A stretch of DNA of 64,000 nt from Chrysomallon squamiferum (Eukaryota; Mollusca; Gastropoda; Neomphalida; Peltospiridae), in assembly GCA_012295275.1 (NCBI GenBank), contig CM022671.1:5451565-5515564 (forward strand), written 5' to 3'. Made by a program: the position numbers and the translations under genes. Below, in pieces: positions 52,058 to 63,548 of this stretch; the stretch's first letter is position 1; each line of letters starts with the position of its first letter. The notes beneath the pieces were generated by a model, which had not been told where the DNA came from, searched no databases, and worked only from the letters and a program-made list of their open reading frames with translations.

Positions 52058-52666
52058 TGTTGTTGTTGCATCTTCAGGAATGGTGACCCAGATTCCCAAC
52101 CAGCCACTGCAAATACTGACAAGTTCTGTTCAGAGTTCCATGCAGACTACAAATGTTGCTAGCCATGCTGTTACTTCATCAGGTCAGGTTGTTCCTGGTC
52201 CAGGTCAAATAGTTCCTGGTGTAGGTCAAGTTGTTCCTGGGTCAGGGTCAAGTTGTTCCTGGGCCAGGTCAAGTTGTTCCCAGTCCAGGTCAAATTGTTC
52301 CCAGTCCAGGTCAGTTTGTACATGGTACTGGTCAAATCATTCCTGGTTCTGGACAGGCTAGCCCTGGTCCAGCTCAAGTCATTCCTTGTTCAGGGCAAGG
52401 TCCCATACAGCCTTTAGACACAGCTAGTCAGATTGTTCCTGGTTCTGTAGTGTTTCCTGGTGGTGGACAAATTATGGTGGTACAGAGTGCTAATCGAGTT
52501 TTGCCAAACTATGGACAAGTTGTTGATAATCATATTGCTGTTCCTGGTGTTCCTGGTAAGTAAGATTTATAGAAATTTGTACTGTTTGTATGACAGTTTA
52601 TATAAAATAGAAATCTGAAATTACTGAATTTTTGACATTTGAAATTTGTTTTGTGATAAAATAATA

Positions 52667-52709
<43 letters not shown>

Positions 52710-55267
52710 GAGGTACAATAGCTAGACAGAATGAGAAAAAAAAAAGAGTAAATTAATAAATAAATAGATAGGTGATTTGAAATATATAAACAAATAATTC
52801 ACTTTTGGCAGATACTTAAAAAGATTTGTATCATTGTTTTATTTATCTATATATTTATACATTTTTCAAAATATTTTTTCAGGACCAGTTATCCAAGACT
52901 CAGTAATAGGAACAAGCTCATTTCCAGCAACCCAGGGGACACCAGCCCCACCTCTGCAGATTCTACCCATGACCGATGTAACCAGCCAACCATATCCGAG
53001 AGTTACCATGACATCTGTTGTGTCAAGCATGACTGCCCCAACTGCTGCCTTTCATGCCAGTGAAGTCTTGCCTCAAAATAATGTACCAGTTTTACCCCAT
53101 CCAAATAGTCAGCACCAAACAATCACATCTGCTCACCCTCCACATTCCTCTCTAGGTGATGATGATGAATTTGCAGATTTTCAGACTGCCACTGTCCCAG
53201 TTCAGAGATCTGGTGATTTTTGTTGTTTTTGTTTTATGTTTTTTGTTCAAGAGATATGTTTTTGTTTTATGTTTTTTCTTCAAGTGATACGTTTTTGTTT
53301 TATGTTTTTTCTTCAAGTGATACGTTTTTGTTTTATGTTTTTTCTTCAAGAGATACGTTTTTGTTTTATGTTTTTTCTTCAAGAGATACGTTTTTGCAAA
53401 GCGATTTGTTTAATTTCTGATAAAATTTAGATAAACTTTCACATCCAGGCCATAATTGTATCTTTAATAAAAAAAGAAATATTTCTCTCAACTGCCAGTT
53501 ACATATCTTAGGATAAAATTATTTTGCTGTTAGTTCATAATTTAGAACAAAATTAAATAATGTTTTGTTTTCATGAATAACAATAAAATTTAAGTCATTT
53601 AACAAGAATTTGTTTTCTTGTATTGAATAAAGTATTTTTTTTCTTAACAGCAAATTCTTTAGCACTGTCTGAATAAATTACATATAATGCATATAATAAA
53701 AATATATTTTTTTTTTACAAATGTCAGTTTTCTAACATTAATAAAAATATTTTTCTAATTTTAGATGAAAGTTTCAGTGACTATATATCAAGTGACAAGA
53801 AAAAGGAAATTAAGCAAAATAATTTGTAAGTACAGTAAGTTCATATGGTAAAATTATTTTTTTATTTTTTGTGTGATTGTTTATTTGCTACTGGAGACCA
53901 GTCTTTGCTGCAGTTTCCTTTATCCTTGATTGTTTGTCTTAATTATTTTACTTTTAATATGTCAATACTCTTTTTGAATCATTTGTAATTTATTTAATTA
54001 ATTTATCTTTTATCTTAAATTTCTATCTTTAATTCATTATCATTTATATTAAACCTCTATCTCTAATTCAATGTCATTTATTTTAAACCTCTATCTTTAA
54101 TTCATTATCATTTATCTTAAACCTCTATCTTTAATTCATTATCATTTACCTCTATCTCTAATTCATTATCATTTTTATTAATTCTCAATCTTTAGCCTTT
54201 TATCTTTTGTGTTAATCCTCTTTAATCCTTTATCATTTATTTCAGTTCTTTATCTTTAATTCATTATCATTTATCTTAAACCTCCCTCTCTAATTCATTA
54301 TCATTTATATTAATTCTCAATCTTTAACCATTTATCTTATATGTTAATCCCCTTTTTAATCCTTTATTTGAGTTCTTTATCTTTAACCAGTTTTTTATTC
54401 TTAATCAGCAAGCTTTCATCCAAAATATTAATACTTGTGTACAGTTCTGACTTTTTGATTCTGTGTTGCAATGTAATTTTCTTAATCCATTAATTTTACT
54501 CCATTTTCCTTTTTTCTTAATGCCATCAACTTTATCCTTAAAGTCAATACTTATTTCAATCTTTAAAGTCATATCCTTATATGTTTAGTATTTTATTCTT
54601 GAAAATTTATTTCAGTTACTGAAACCATATCCTTAATATTAATCCCTGTTTTAATCCTTGGCATTTTATCTTTAATATTCAATATTTTAATTGTTAAATG
54701 TTTATGCTTGAAGGATCTTAATTTTTAATTTCTGTAATAAATAATTGTTTGGCTTGTGGTTTCACAGTCCAGAGACTGTCCCTGTTTCCATGGAGTTCAG
54801 TGAACAGGTGTCGTATGATGATAAATACAACTCCAACATCCGCAGTTTCTTCTGCAGCAGTGATTCGTCAACAGGTGAGTTAATTACAGGTGTAAATTAA
54901 ATACCTCAAGTACATGATAATAACAGGTATATAAAAAGCATGTGGGATATATAATTATCACATATATATATATATATAAAAAACACCTGAGATTTATGAT
55001 AATAGGCATATGAAAAACATCTTTGATATGTGATAATGAACAGGTATGTTAAAACAACACAAGAGATAAGTGATATAACTTAAATAAAAAATACCACAGA
55101 TAAATGATGATAACAGGTACATAAGAAACCAAAATAAAATGAGATATAATAATAACAGGTATATAAACACACCTGAATTAATAATAATAACAGATATTAA
55201 AAAAAAAAAAAAAAAAACCTGAGATAAATGATAATTACTGGTTTATAAAAGTGATATGATAATAACT

Positions 55268-55330
<63 letters not shown>

Positions 55331-56222
55331 CACCTGGGATAAATGATATAAGATATCAAAAATACCTGACATATATGATAATAAAAGGTGTATAAATACA
55401 CCTGAGTTAAATAATAATAAAGATATTAAAAAAACAAGATAAATTATAATTACTGATATATAAAAACACTTGAGATATATCATTATATATATATATATAT
55501 AAAAAAGCACCTGACATAAATAAATATATAAAATAAACCACCTGAAATATATGATAATAACAGGGATCCAAAAAAAACACCTCAGATATTTGATAATAAC
55601 AGATATGTATAAAATAAACCCCACCTGATATAAATAATATTGACAGCTATATAAAATAAACCATCTGAGATACGTAATAATAATAGGTATATAAAAACAT
55701 TTGAGATATTTAATAATAACAGGCATAAAAAAAAAAAAAAATTGAAATATATGATAACAGGTTTATATACAAAAACACCTGACATAAATAATAACAGGTA
55801 TATATATATATATATAAAAAAAAAATATTTGTTTGAGATAAATGATAATAACAGGTATTTATATAAAAAGACCCTCAGTTAAACAATAAAAGGTATATAA
55901 AAAAAAACTTGAATTATATGATAATAAAATGTATATAAATACACCTAAGATAAATGAAAATATCAGGTATATAAAAAAATACTTGAAATAAATGATAATA
56001 AAAGTTATATAAAATAAACACCTGTGTTAAATTATAACTAGACTAACAAAAACATAAAATTATCAAGAATATAGGATATTTCAAAAACAAGAGTCAAGTG
56101 GTGAGAGTGTATATAAAAGAAAGATAAAAATATTTTTTAACACAATTTCAGATGTATAGTTATTTATTTAAAAAAAATAAAAAAGAGAAAAGGAGCAGGA
56201 AAAACAAAAATCTTTAAAATAA

Positions 56223-56262
<40 letters not shown>

Positions 56263-57107
56263 AAAAATGACTGTTTCAACTCTACATTGTTTAATTTAGA
56301 ACATCTCTGGGCAATGCTCTTTACATATTCCTTGCAGTGGTCATAGATTTATCATTTTATTTTTGAATTCTGCTTAAATTACCCAGCAGATGTTAAAGAA
56401 AAAGCTACTCTGAATGGCTTAAATTACCAGCAGATGTTTAAAAAAAACACAAACCTACTCTAAATGCTCAGAAGTTCAAAAATACTAAACTTCTAAACAA
56501 TGTTTTTGATTAGAAACATTACATATTCATTTCATTCAGTACAGAGCAATTCTGCTTCAGGTAGAGGGATCAAAACATACATGTAAAATTTGAAACTTTT
56601 CTGGAATACATGTAATTTATAAAACCCAAGTTTTTGAACTTAGAACTAGTGAACACAGTTTTGATGTTTGATTAACAATCAAGTTGCTTTCTGCTTTCTT
56701 CTCTTCTCTTCATGTATAAAAGCTGTGTAGTGCAGTGGTTAGAGTCTTAGTCTGAAGTTGGGTGGATCACCAGTTCAAACCTCACTGCAAATCGTGAATT
56801 GTTTTTATTTATTTAAAAGATTTTAAAAAATATATTTTTCACAGTTATTTTATTTCTGTTTATGGGATGGTACATGTAAGAGATTTATGCTGTTAAAACA
56901 GTAAGAGTTGTCCATGGATTCCAGCAACAGATTTTTCTCTGTTATAATAAATGAATAAATAAATAAATAAGTGAAAAAAAAAAAATAATAATAATAAGTA
57001 AGTGAGCAAATACATATATAAATAAAAAAAATAAAAAAGTGAGAAAAAAGCATTTATAAAAATTGATAAAATAAATAAAGATGTAAATAAAGAAATAAAT
57101 AAAGAAG

Positions 57108-57142
<35 letters not shown>

Positions 57143-57800
57143 ATGTATTTGGATATATGTAATTTTTATAATTTAATGTAATTATTATTATTGTATACAA
57201 ACATACAGTAGAAACAATTCTAATATGATTTTGAATTAATAGAAATAATAATTCATATCTTTCCTGTGGTGGAATTAATGTCACTTGGTTAGTGTTACTA
57301 CATTTAGAGTTATTGCCCTTCCATAGTGGACCAATTAAATTATCTTCTGGTGGTTAAAATGTTTAATAAAGATATATTTAAAATGTATTTAGTTAACTTT
57401 CACAACTTTATTTGTTTTATTAATATTATTATTATTATTATTATTATTTTTTTTTTATGTTTATAAGAGATTTCAGCTGTTGTTAAAATTCTGCTTTTCT
57501 TTGTCTCTTTATTTCTTATGTTTCTGTTTGTTCTTTTTAATATTTTAATCATTTACTTTTTGTTTATTTTGTTGTTTTGTTAACCCGACAGTGAAGAAAG
57601 TAGAAAAAAGAAATGTATTTATTTGGAAAGAATAGACATTATTGATATCAGTTTAACAGAAAATAACATAACAGTTGAATCATATATATTTTAAAAATAT
57701 TTTCCACCAAATATTTGATATGATGTACCTCCAGCTCAGAACAAAACACAGTTTTCCTCCCAGTAATCTTTAATATTAAGAAATACTGAGTTATTATTTA

Positions 57801-57839
<39 letters not shown>

Positions 57840-59292
57840 TATACAGACAAAAAAAAAAGGAAACAAAAAAAAAAAAAAATTATTTTCTTTAAAACAATCC
57901 AAAATAATTTCCATCTAAACCAGTATTCATCACTTTACTTTTCATTATTTAAACAAAAAAAATAAAGAACCAAGCCAAAAACCCACGACAAAAAGACAAA
58001 GCGTGCAACTTCCACTGAACAACAGCTGAAGTTAAAAAGAGTTGTTTATCTCAAAATGTCTTTAACAAGCTTCCTTATGTCTTATTTAGTTGCATGTTTT
58101 CTTTCAGCCGAGTGCTCTAACCACTCGCCGGTCAAAGGTAGATTTTTTTCTTCTCTTTGCTTGCATTTCTGCTTGGGGTATTACGGAAAATCTTATTTTA
58201 TTTTTTAAATAATTAATTTAAAAAAAAAAAAAAAAACAAAAAAAACCCAACATTATGATTATTTATATACCTGTCATAGATACATACCTTTCATTCTCAA
58301 AAGAATGTTTAATTTTCCTTTTTTGACATTTAAATATAACTCATGTCATTGCTGAAATTAACTAAAAATATTCTGAACTAATGTTCTCCCATTTTTTACA
58401 TCTATATATTTAATGAAGGAAAAAAAAAAATACAGATTCAAAATATATATATAAAATATTAATTAATATTATATCAAAAATAATTATTAAAAATATAAAA
58501 CATAAAAAAAAAATAGATTCCACTTTCTCTATTGGTACATTGTAATTATTATTATTAAATACTAAATAAATGAATAAATAAAAGTTAATAAAGCTTTTAA
58601 TCAGTGGACAGAAATAATTTTAAAATTTTTATTCCATTTTTTTTTTATCCCAATCACCATTTCTTCTCCTTTCCCCCATGTTAACTGTTCCTTCCCATCT
58701 TTTCTCACTTTGTTTTCAGACAAAAGTTACTAAAACATTAAAAAAAATTTACACCAGTTAACACACCTACACACTCATAATAATCATTTTATTGTACATT
58801 CAAACTCGAAGCTCTGTTGTTATGTTAGTAAGTTAGTCTTTTGCAAGTTAACATGATCTAGTTTAATTAGATGGGTTTGCATGATGATGGTTTTTAGCTT
58901 GAGGAAAATGACCTGTGGTCTGCATGAAGACGTGAGTTTGATTTGCATCGATTAGTTTGTGTTGCATGATGGATGGATCATTTGGTTTGCTCGAAGACCA
59001 TTTTTGAAAAAAAGAGACGTGATTCGTTTTGAAGTTCGGATCTTGGTTTGCACGAATTTCAGTAGCATTAACATTGTTTTGGTTTGGTTAGTTTGAAGTT
59101 TGGATGTTTTGATTTGCATGAAGAATGTGTGTGCGACAGTTTACTTGAAGAGTGGATACCAGCTGCATGAGTTTGAACCTGTTAGGATGTTTTTTTATGA
59201 CACTGTGAAAATCTCTGACAACTGTAAATAGTTTATTTTTATGTTGTTTGTTACAGTGAAAAGCACACAAAAGCACAGATTAATTATTAATG

Positions 59293-59341
<49 letters not shown>

Positions 59342-62300
59342 ACAGAGGGAGAGAGAGAGTTATTTCTGTGCATACAGAACCATTTTTTTATATTAAATAC
59401 TGTTTTCACTTGAATGTAACCCAATCAGGTGAATTTATTGTTAAATATAATTGCAAATTATGTTAGTAAAATAGAATTTATTTATATTCATATCTGATAT
59501 TGTAACTTAACATTTCTGTGGTTTAGAAATCCTGTTACACAGTAATTAATTGCAGGTTAAATCAATGTTGCTGCTGTCTTTGGGTTATATCCAATTCCAA
59601 CCAATGCCATACAATGTGTGTGTCTAACAACACATTGTCATTATTTGTTAGAAAGTGCACCACATAAAAGATTCCTAGCTGCTAATTTATAAGAATAACC
59701 CACATAATGACAGCAGCTTGTTTTTTTTTACAGAAATTGTAATTGTTTGATAAAATGACTGTGGATAGTAAAACGAGGTATTCAGTATTAATTGATTCCA
59801 TGTTTTGTAGGTCACACGACTCCAAACAGCCTGGAAGATGATTTCACCGACTGCAGAGACAGCAGTCAGCTGAGCACCTCGGAACAGTCGGAGAACGAGG
59901 ACATCAAAGTGTTCGAGTCGTACGTTGAAGAATTCAACAGGAAAAAAGACCAGCAGAACTTCAGTCCCCTGCACCGTCCAATTGCCAAACGACTTCCAGC
60001 CACACCGAGTTTGCCAGCAGAATCCATTCCTCATGTTCCACCTCCTCAGGGTGACGATTTCACAGACTTCAAGTCAGCTCCTGCAACTACAACAACCACG
60101 GCAGTGGTTAGACAGAAAAATGCTGCCAGCAAGGAGACGTTGTTGCGCGCTGCTAGGAAGTTGGAGTCAGTGTCTGCTGGTCCAGATGATGAGTTTTCAG
60201 AATTCCAGGCAGCGCCGGTCAAAAATGTCAAACCTTCACCATCTGGTCCAAACCTTCTCGGTGATGAAGACAAGTACAGCGCTCTGAGGTCTGTAGATGT
60301 TCTGGAGACAGCAGTGTTCGACAAAACAGCAGAACCTGCTGAAGAAGGGTTTGCTAACTTTGAAGAAGTGGAGAAGAACGATGATGACTGGGCACCATTT
60401 GCTGAGGCAGGACAGGAGCAGAATTCTTCAGTTGTACCTGGTCTCACTTCAAAGGGATCTCTGCCTCAGTTAGGAGATGCTGCAGGTCCAGCTAATCAGT
60501 CTGGTCTGAAGTCTGTTGATTCTGCTCCAGTTTTAACCAGTAATGTTGAATCTCAAACAAAATCCACAGTGGACACAACTTCTTTCTTTAAATCAGTATC
60601 CAGTGAGCCTGAATCCACAAAACCAACAGTGGAAAAAGATTCCATTTTGAGTCTGTTTGGATCTGAAGGGAAGAAGGATGATGATGACTGGGCAGACTTT
60701 GCTACTGCTCCTGCCACCAACTCAAACAAGACATTCAGTGTGGCTGCCCCAGTACCAAGGACTGGTCAAGCTTTGTTCTCCGAGCCACACAGTTATGATA
60801 ACAAAGTTGGACACTTGGCAGGTGTGCAGGACAGATACGGTGAATTTATTCATGGGAACAGAACTTTAAACAACGTGGATGAGACTGACAACCAGCGAAA
60901 CAATGCCCCAGACTCTTCACCTCACACTGAGAACCCCACTGAACTTCTCACTGTGAAAAAGACGAATCTTCCATCCGATGAAATCATGGGAGTCTTCAAG
61001 ATGAGAGAAGATCCTTCACACCTTGCCAAGCTCAAACGACCTTCACCTCCAAAATCCGAGTCATCCAAATCAGTTCGACTCTCATCTCAAGAATCTGACA
61101 CGGATGATGACAGACTTCCCCCGCCCATGGATTTCCCTGATGAGGAAGAGGATCACATCGCCTTCTCGCGAGGATACGATGGTCTGGACGAGATTGTGAA
61201 CAAGCCTGTTGTAACCACATCTTACAATCCATACGGAATAACCACCACTTCACTGTACACGTCTGCTTTCAGTAAGAAGCAGACGGCAAGGACTGTGGGG
61301 TCTGGGCTGGGTCCTCTCACTGATCATCCTGTAGAGAGAATTGATGATGATGAGAGTTCATCGTCTAAAGATCAGGACAGCTGGAAGGACAGACCAGAAC
61401 CAGAGAGTCGAGAAGATAGTCAATCAATCTCCAGTCTGGACTTGAACCACAGGATCACTGCAAGTCACAAGGACTCAGACAGCGGAGGAACAGACAGCCA
61501 GTCAGTGTCCAGTGCAGAGTTTGGCAGTTTTGATGTGACTTCACGAGGTCCAGTGGAATCAAAATCAGTGGACAGTCTGGACCTGAAGAATGAACCACCA
61601 CCTGATGATGAAACACAGACTGGATACATGAACTCTTCACAGTTAAACCCAGGTATGTACTTAGATGTCTCTGCATTGTCTATCTTTCTGTCTGTATGTG
61701 TTATCTGTTGATGAAACATAGACTAGATATATGTCAGATGTAGGCATATACTTAGATGTGTCTGTATTGTCTGTCTTTCTGTCTGTATGTGTGTAATTGA
61801 TATCTGTTGATGAAACACAAACTAGATATATGTCAAACTCCTGTATATAATTAGATGTGTCTGAATTGTCTCTAAGTTTGTATGTGTTGTCTGAAGATAA
61901 ATCACAAACTAGATATGTTAATTATTCACTCTCAAACTCACATAGATTTGCATTTAGATTTGTCTGTATGTTCATATGTGCACTGTACAATTAGGTACAT
62001 AGAACCTAGATGTGTCTGTCCACATGTTTAAACTTGTTATCTTGTGATGTGTGATAAAACTATGCATGTGTTTGTATGTGTGTGTCTGTGTCTGTGTCTG
62101 TGTGTCTGTGTTTTGTTTTCTAGCATCATTTATAGCCAGAGAATAAAATATTTGTGAAAAATGAATCATAGATTATTGGCTACATTACATGATTTTGTTC
62201 ACAAGTCAGTAAGAACAGCTGTAAGATTACAGGAATTGATTTCTTTTCATATCACCATTTCTAAAATAAATAATAATAAATAAATAAATAAATAAATAAG

Positions 62301-63548
62301 TAATACATAAAAGTTTAAGAAATAAGAAATTCATGACTGAATAACTGATAACTCTGATAATAAAAATCATTAGGAATCATTACATAAATTTTCATTTACT
62401 CATTCATTTGTTGTTGTTATATACAAAAATATACAAAAATTTTACACAGAACATTTTTTAACTGAGATCTTATAAACATTCTCCGAGTCACAGCTTGACA
62501 ATAAACTGTTATTGATCCAGTACACTACATATGTTACAGTCCTGTAATACGAGATGAAAATAATCTGTTAATGACCCAGTAGTCTTGAATTTGTAAATAA
62601 AAACATTCACACATATTCACATCTGAATCTATATAAGCAGTGAAAATCTTTAAGTGTTGAGAATTTGAGACTGAAAAATTGGATTAATGTTTTGTTTGCT
62701 TATTCAGTAATGAATTCTAGTGATATGTGGAGAATTTGTATTTGAAATTTTATATTTTATTTTATTTTTTTTTTTTAAAAGAAAATAAATGTTCAAATGC
62801 TTTTGTGTCCAGTAAGTATTTTTGTTAATTAATTATTTTATTTATTTATTTATTTATTTATTTATTATTGTTTGTTGTTTTTTGTTACTGTTATTGTTAT
62901 TGTTGTTATATTGTTGTTGTTTTTATTATTATTGTTGCTGCTGTTATTATTATTATTATAATTATTATATATATATTCTAGATTGGTAGATGTTTTAAAA
63001 AAATGTTTAATGTATATAATCTTTATTGTTGTGACACCAAATTTTTTATTTCTTGTAACTACATAATGTATCATATTAGTTATAATGAAGTATATTGTTA
63101 TAAAGTAATTTGTTAAAATAATTTCTAAGCTGTGGGTGGTTGGAATGGATTAATGATATTTCAGTTAATTTCATTTGGGAATATTGATTTGATATACAAG
63201 CAATGGAATGAATTAAACTGGTCAAGGTACCACTGTATATATATTATTTATGAATATTTAATTATTTATTATTAGGATCATCATGTTCACCAACAGTTAC
63301 AGTGGCACCAAATCTTTTATTTTCTGAAAATCGTATTATATACAGATACAAAATTATAATTAAATATGTCAGTATCACATTTATAAAGTTGTTAAACAAA
63401 TTTAATAAGATATATATATATATATATATATATATAAATTTATTTATTGTTAGGATTGTCATATCCAGTGACAGTGGCACCAAAATTTCTGATCTCTGGC
63501 AGGATGAAGCCTCTTGCAGATCGTTACAACATTGGTGATGAAGTTCAG
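46580..63548 (+). CDS. SYNRG: Gamma-synergin (EH-domain AP-1 accessory protein), 5' part of gene, runs off the window
   Basis: The exons are 46580-46593, 47431-47459, 47742-47869, 48179-48258, 48525-48724, 49056-49283, 49705-49893, 50589-50739, 51206-51365, 51924-52555, 52883-53212, 53765-53825, 54768-54874, 58108-58137 (doubtful), 59811-61652 and 63454-63548. About 1425 codons are present and the C-terminus lies off the right edge. Exon phases chain correctly except for one surplus base in exon 10 (52245-52247). Features, in order, are a Met/Pro/Gln-rich N-terminus, a charged helix ('TEEERRKAEYFQAQKQRLKQ'), 'DDGFGDFIEGP', one EH domain (about residues 325-405, with 'LSGLPREVLGNIWQLANRE'), an Ala and Pro-Gly-Gln repeat tract, and many acidic-Phe motifs ('DDEFADF', 'GDDFTDF', 'DDEFSEF', 'DDDDWADF') of the type bound by the AP-1 gamma-ear. 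Gamma-synergin links AP-1 to EH-domain ligands at the trans-Golgi. The EH domain plus DDFxDF series makes the identity strong. Confidence 0.93.
47613..47643. repeat. (CA)n microsatellite in SYNRG intron 2
   Basis: About 29 bases of CA. Confidence 0.9.
49894..50588. other. SYNRG intron 7: AT-rich with TATA/TATC low complexity
   Basis: The word 'aatattttaatatttatcacattt' recurs as short shuffled units at about 49945-50130. A TATG/TATC/TATA mosaic fills about 50380-50570 up to the exon-8 acceptor. Open frames across the mosaic are artefacts. Confidence 0.7.
52183..52400 (+). repeat. Coding minisatellite, 21 bp unit, in SYNRG exon 10
   Basis: About ten tandem copies of a unit close to 'ggtcaagttgttcctggtcca' encode a Gly-Gln-Val-Val-Pro-Gly/Ser-Pro heptapeptide. 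The first three copies are in the frame entering the exon. After the GGG at 52245-52247 the remaining copies are in the next frame, which is also the frame that splices correctly to exon 11. Confidence 0.9.
52668..52706. repeat. (TG)n microsatellite in SYNRG intron 10
   Basis: About 38 bases of TG, starting about 110 bases after the exon-10 donor. Confidence 0.95.
53219..53400. repeat. 33 bp minisatellite immediately after SYNRG exon 11
   Basis: Five copies of 'tttttgttttatgtttttt' plus 'cttcaagagatacg' begin six bases after the donor at 53213. The unit is a multiple of three and stays open in the exon-11 frame to a stop at about 53428-53430. Confidence 0.93.
53990..54390. repeat. Degenerate ~36 bp repeat in SYNRG intron 12
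   Basis: About ten diverged units built from 'tctttaattcattatcattt' and 'atcttaaacctctatc', decaying to the right. Confidence 0.8.
54875..56100. repeat. Degenerate 33-37 bp minisatellite in SYNRG intron 13
   Basis: Roughly thirty diverged units carry the order 'aacaggtatataaaaa', 'acacctgagata', 'aatgataata'. They begin right at the exon-13 donor and include a (TA)n expansion at 55271-55329. Each unit contains CAGGT and ACCTG as a short inverted pair. Confidence 0.85.
56715..56800 (+). repeat. tRNA-derived SINE head
   Basis: 'tgtagtgcagtggttagagt' is a good pol III A-box region, and 'ccagttcaaacctcactgc' about 40 bases on is a B-box. The intervening 'cttagtctgaagttgggtgg' fits an anticodon-arm relic. 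The length is tRNA-like, but the stems do not pair well, so a SINE or tRNA pseudogene is preferred. Confidence 0.55.
56940..58107. other. SYNRG intron 13, distal part
   Basis: Contains AAAT runs near 56950-56970 and 57105-57142, (TTA)n near 57425-57448 and (CT)n at 57803-57836. No further exon could be supported. An acceptor-like 'aacccgacag' at 57582-57591 leads to no usable open frame. Confidence 0.55.
58850..59130. repeat. Loose ~30-35 bp repeat (ttgcatga / gtttgaagtt words)
   Basis: Words such as 'tttgcatgatg', 'ctgcatgaagacg', 'gtttgcacgaatttc' and 'gttagtttgaagtttgg' recur at roughly regular distances, suggesting an old minisatellite. Confidence 0.45.
59294..59338. repeat. (TG)n microsatellite in SYNRG intron 14
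   Basis: About 44 bases of TG. Confidence 0.95.
59560..59735 (-). repeat. Dispersed gastropod-type repeat copy, inverted
   Basis: It contains 'gtgcaccacataaaagattc' and 'ctagctgctaat', the inverse of the core at 38190-38260, preceded by 'ccaattccaaccaatgcc', which corresponds to the inner body of the same family. It is diverged. Confidence 0.55.
61653..63271. other. SYNRG intron 15, left part
   Basis: Near 61653-61910 a block containing 'gtctgtctttctgtctgtat', 'gttgatgaaacacaaactag' and 'atatatgtcaaactc' is repeated about three times. The first unit overlaps the end of exon 15 (from about 61612), so the repeat seems to have grown out of exon sequence. Further on there are AAAT and TTTA runs and TTG/TTA arrays (62860-62975), and a fragment 'ggtcaaggtaccactgtata' at 63219-63238 that looks like one end of a Tc1/mariner-type element. 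No exon was found. Confidence 0.55.
63272..63315 (+). pseudogene. Partial duplicate of the start of SYNRG exon 16
   Basis: 'ttaggatcatcatgttcacc' and 'aacagttacagtggcaccaa' closely match the acceptor and first ~40 bases of the exon at 63454. After that the copy diverges, and no good donor follows. The phase is compatible with exon 15, but the copy would read into AT-rich sequence, so it is treated as a decayed duplicate. Confidence 0.6.

Larger units (their letters stand above)
58138..59810. other. SYNRG intron 14
   Basis: AT-rich sequence. It has a stretch at about 58850-59130 rich in recurring 'ttggtttgcatga' and 'gtttgaagttcgga' type words, a (TG)n tract at 59294-59338 and an inverted dispersed repeat at 59560-59735. 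No coding exon was recognised. Confidence 0.55.

Noticed and set aside
57582-57650. Possible SYNRG exon after 'aacccgacag'
   Set aside because: In the required phase it reaches a stop quickly, and no donor gives a sensible length.
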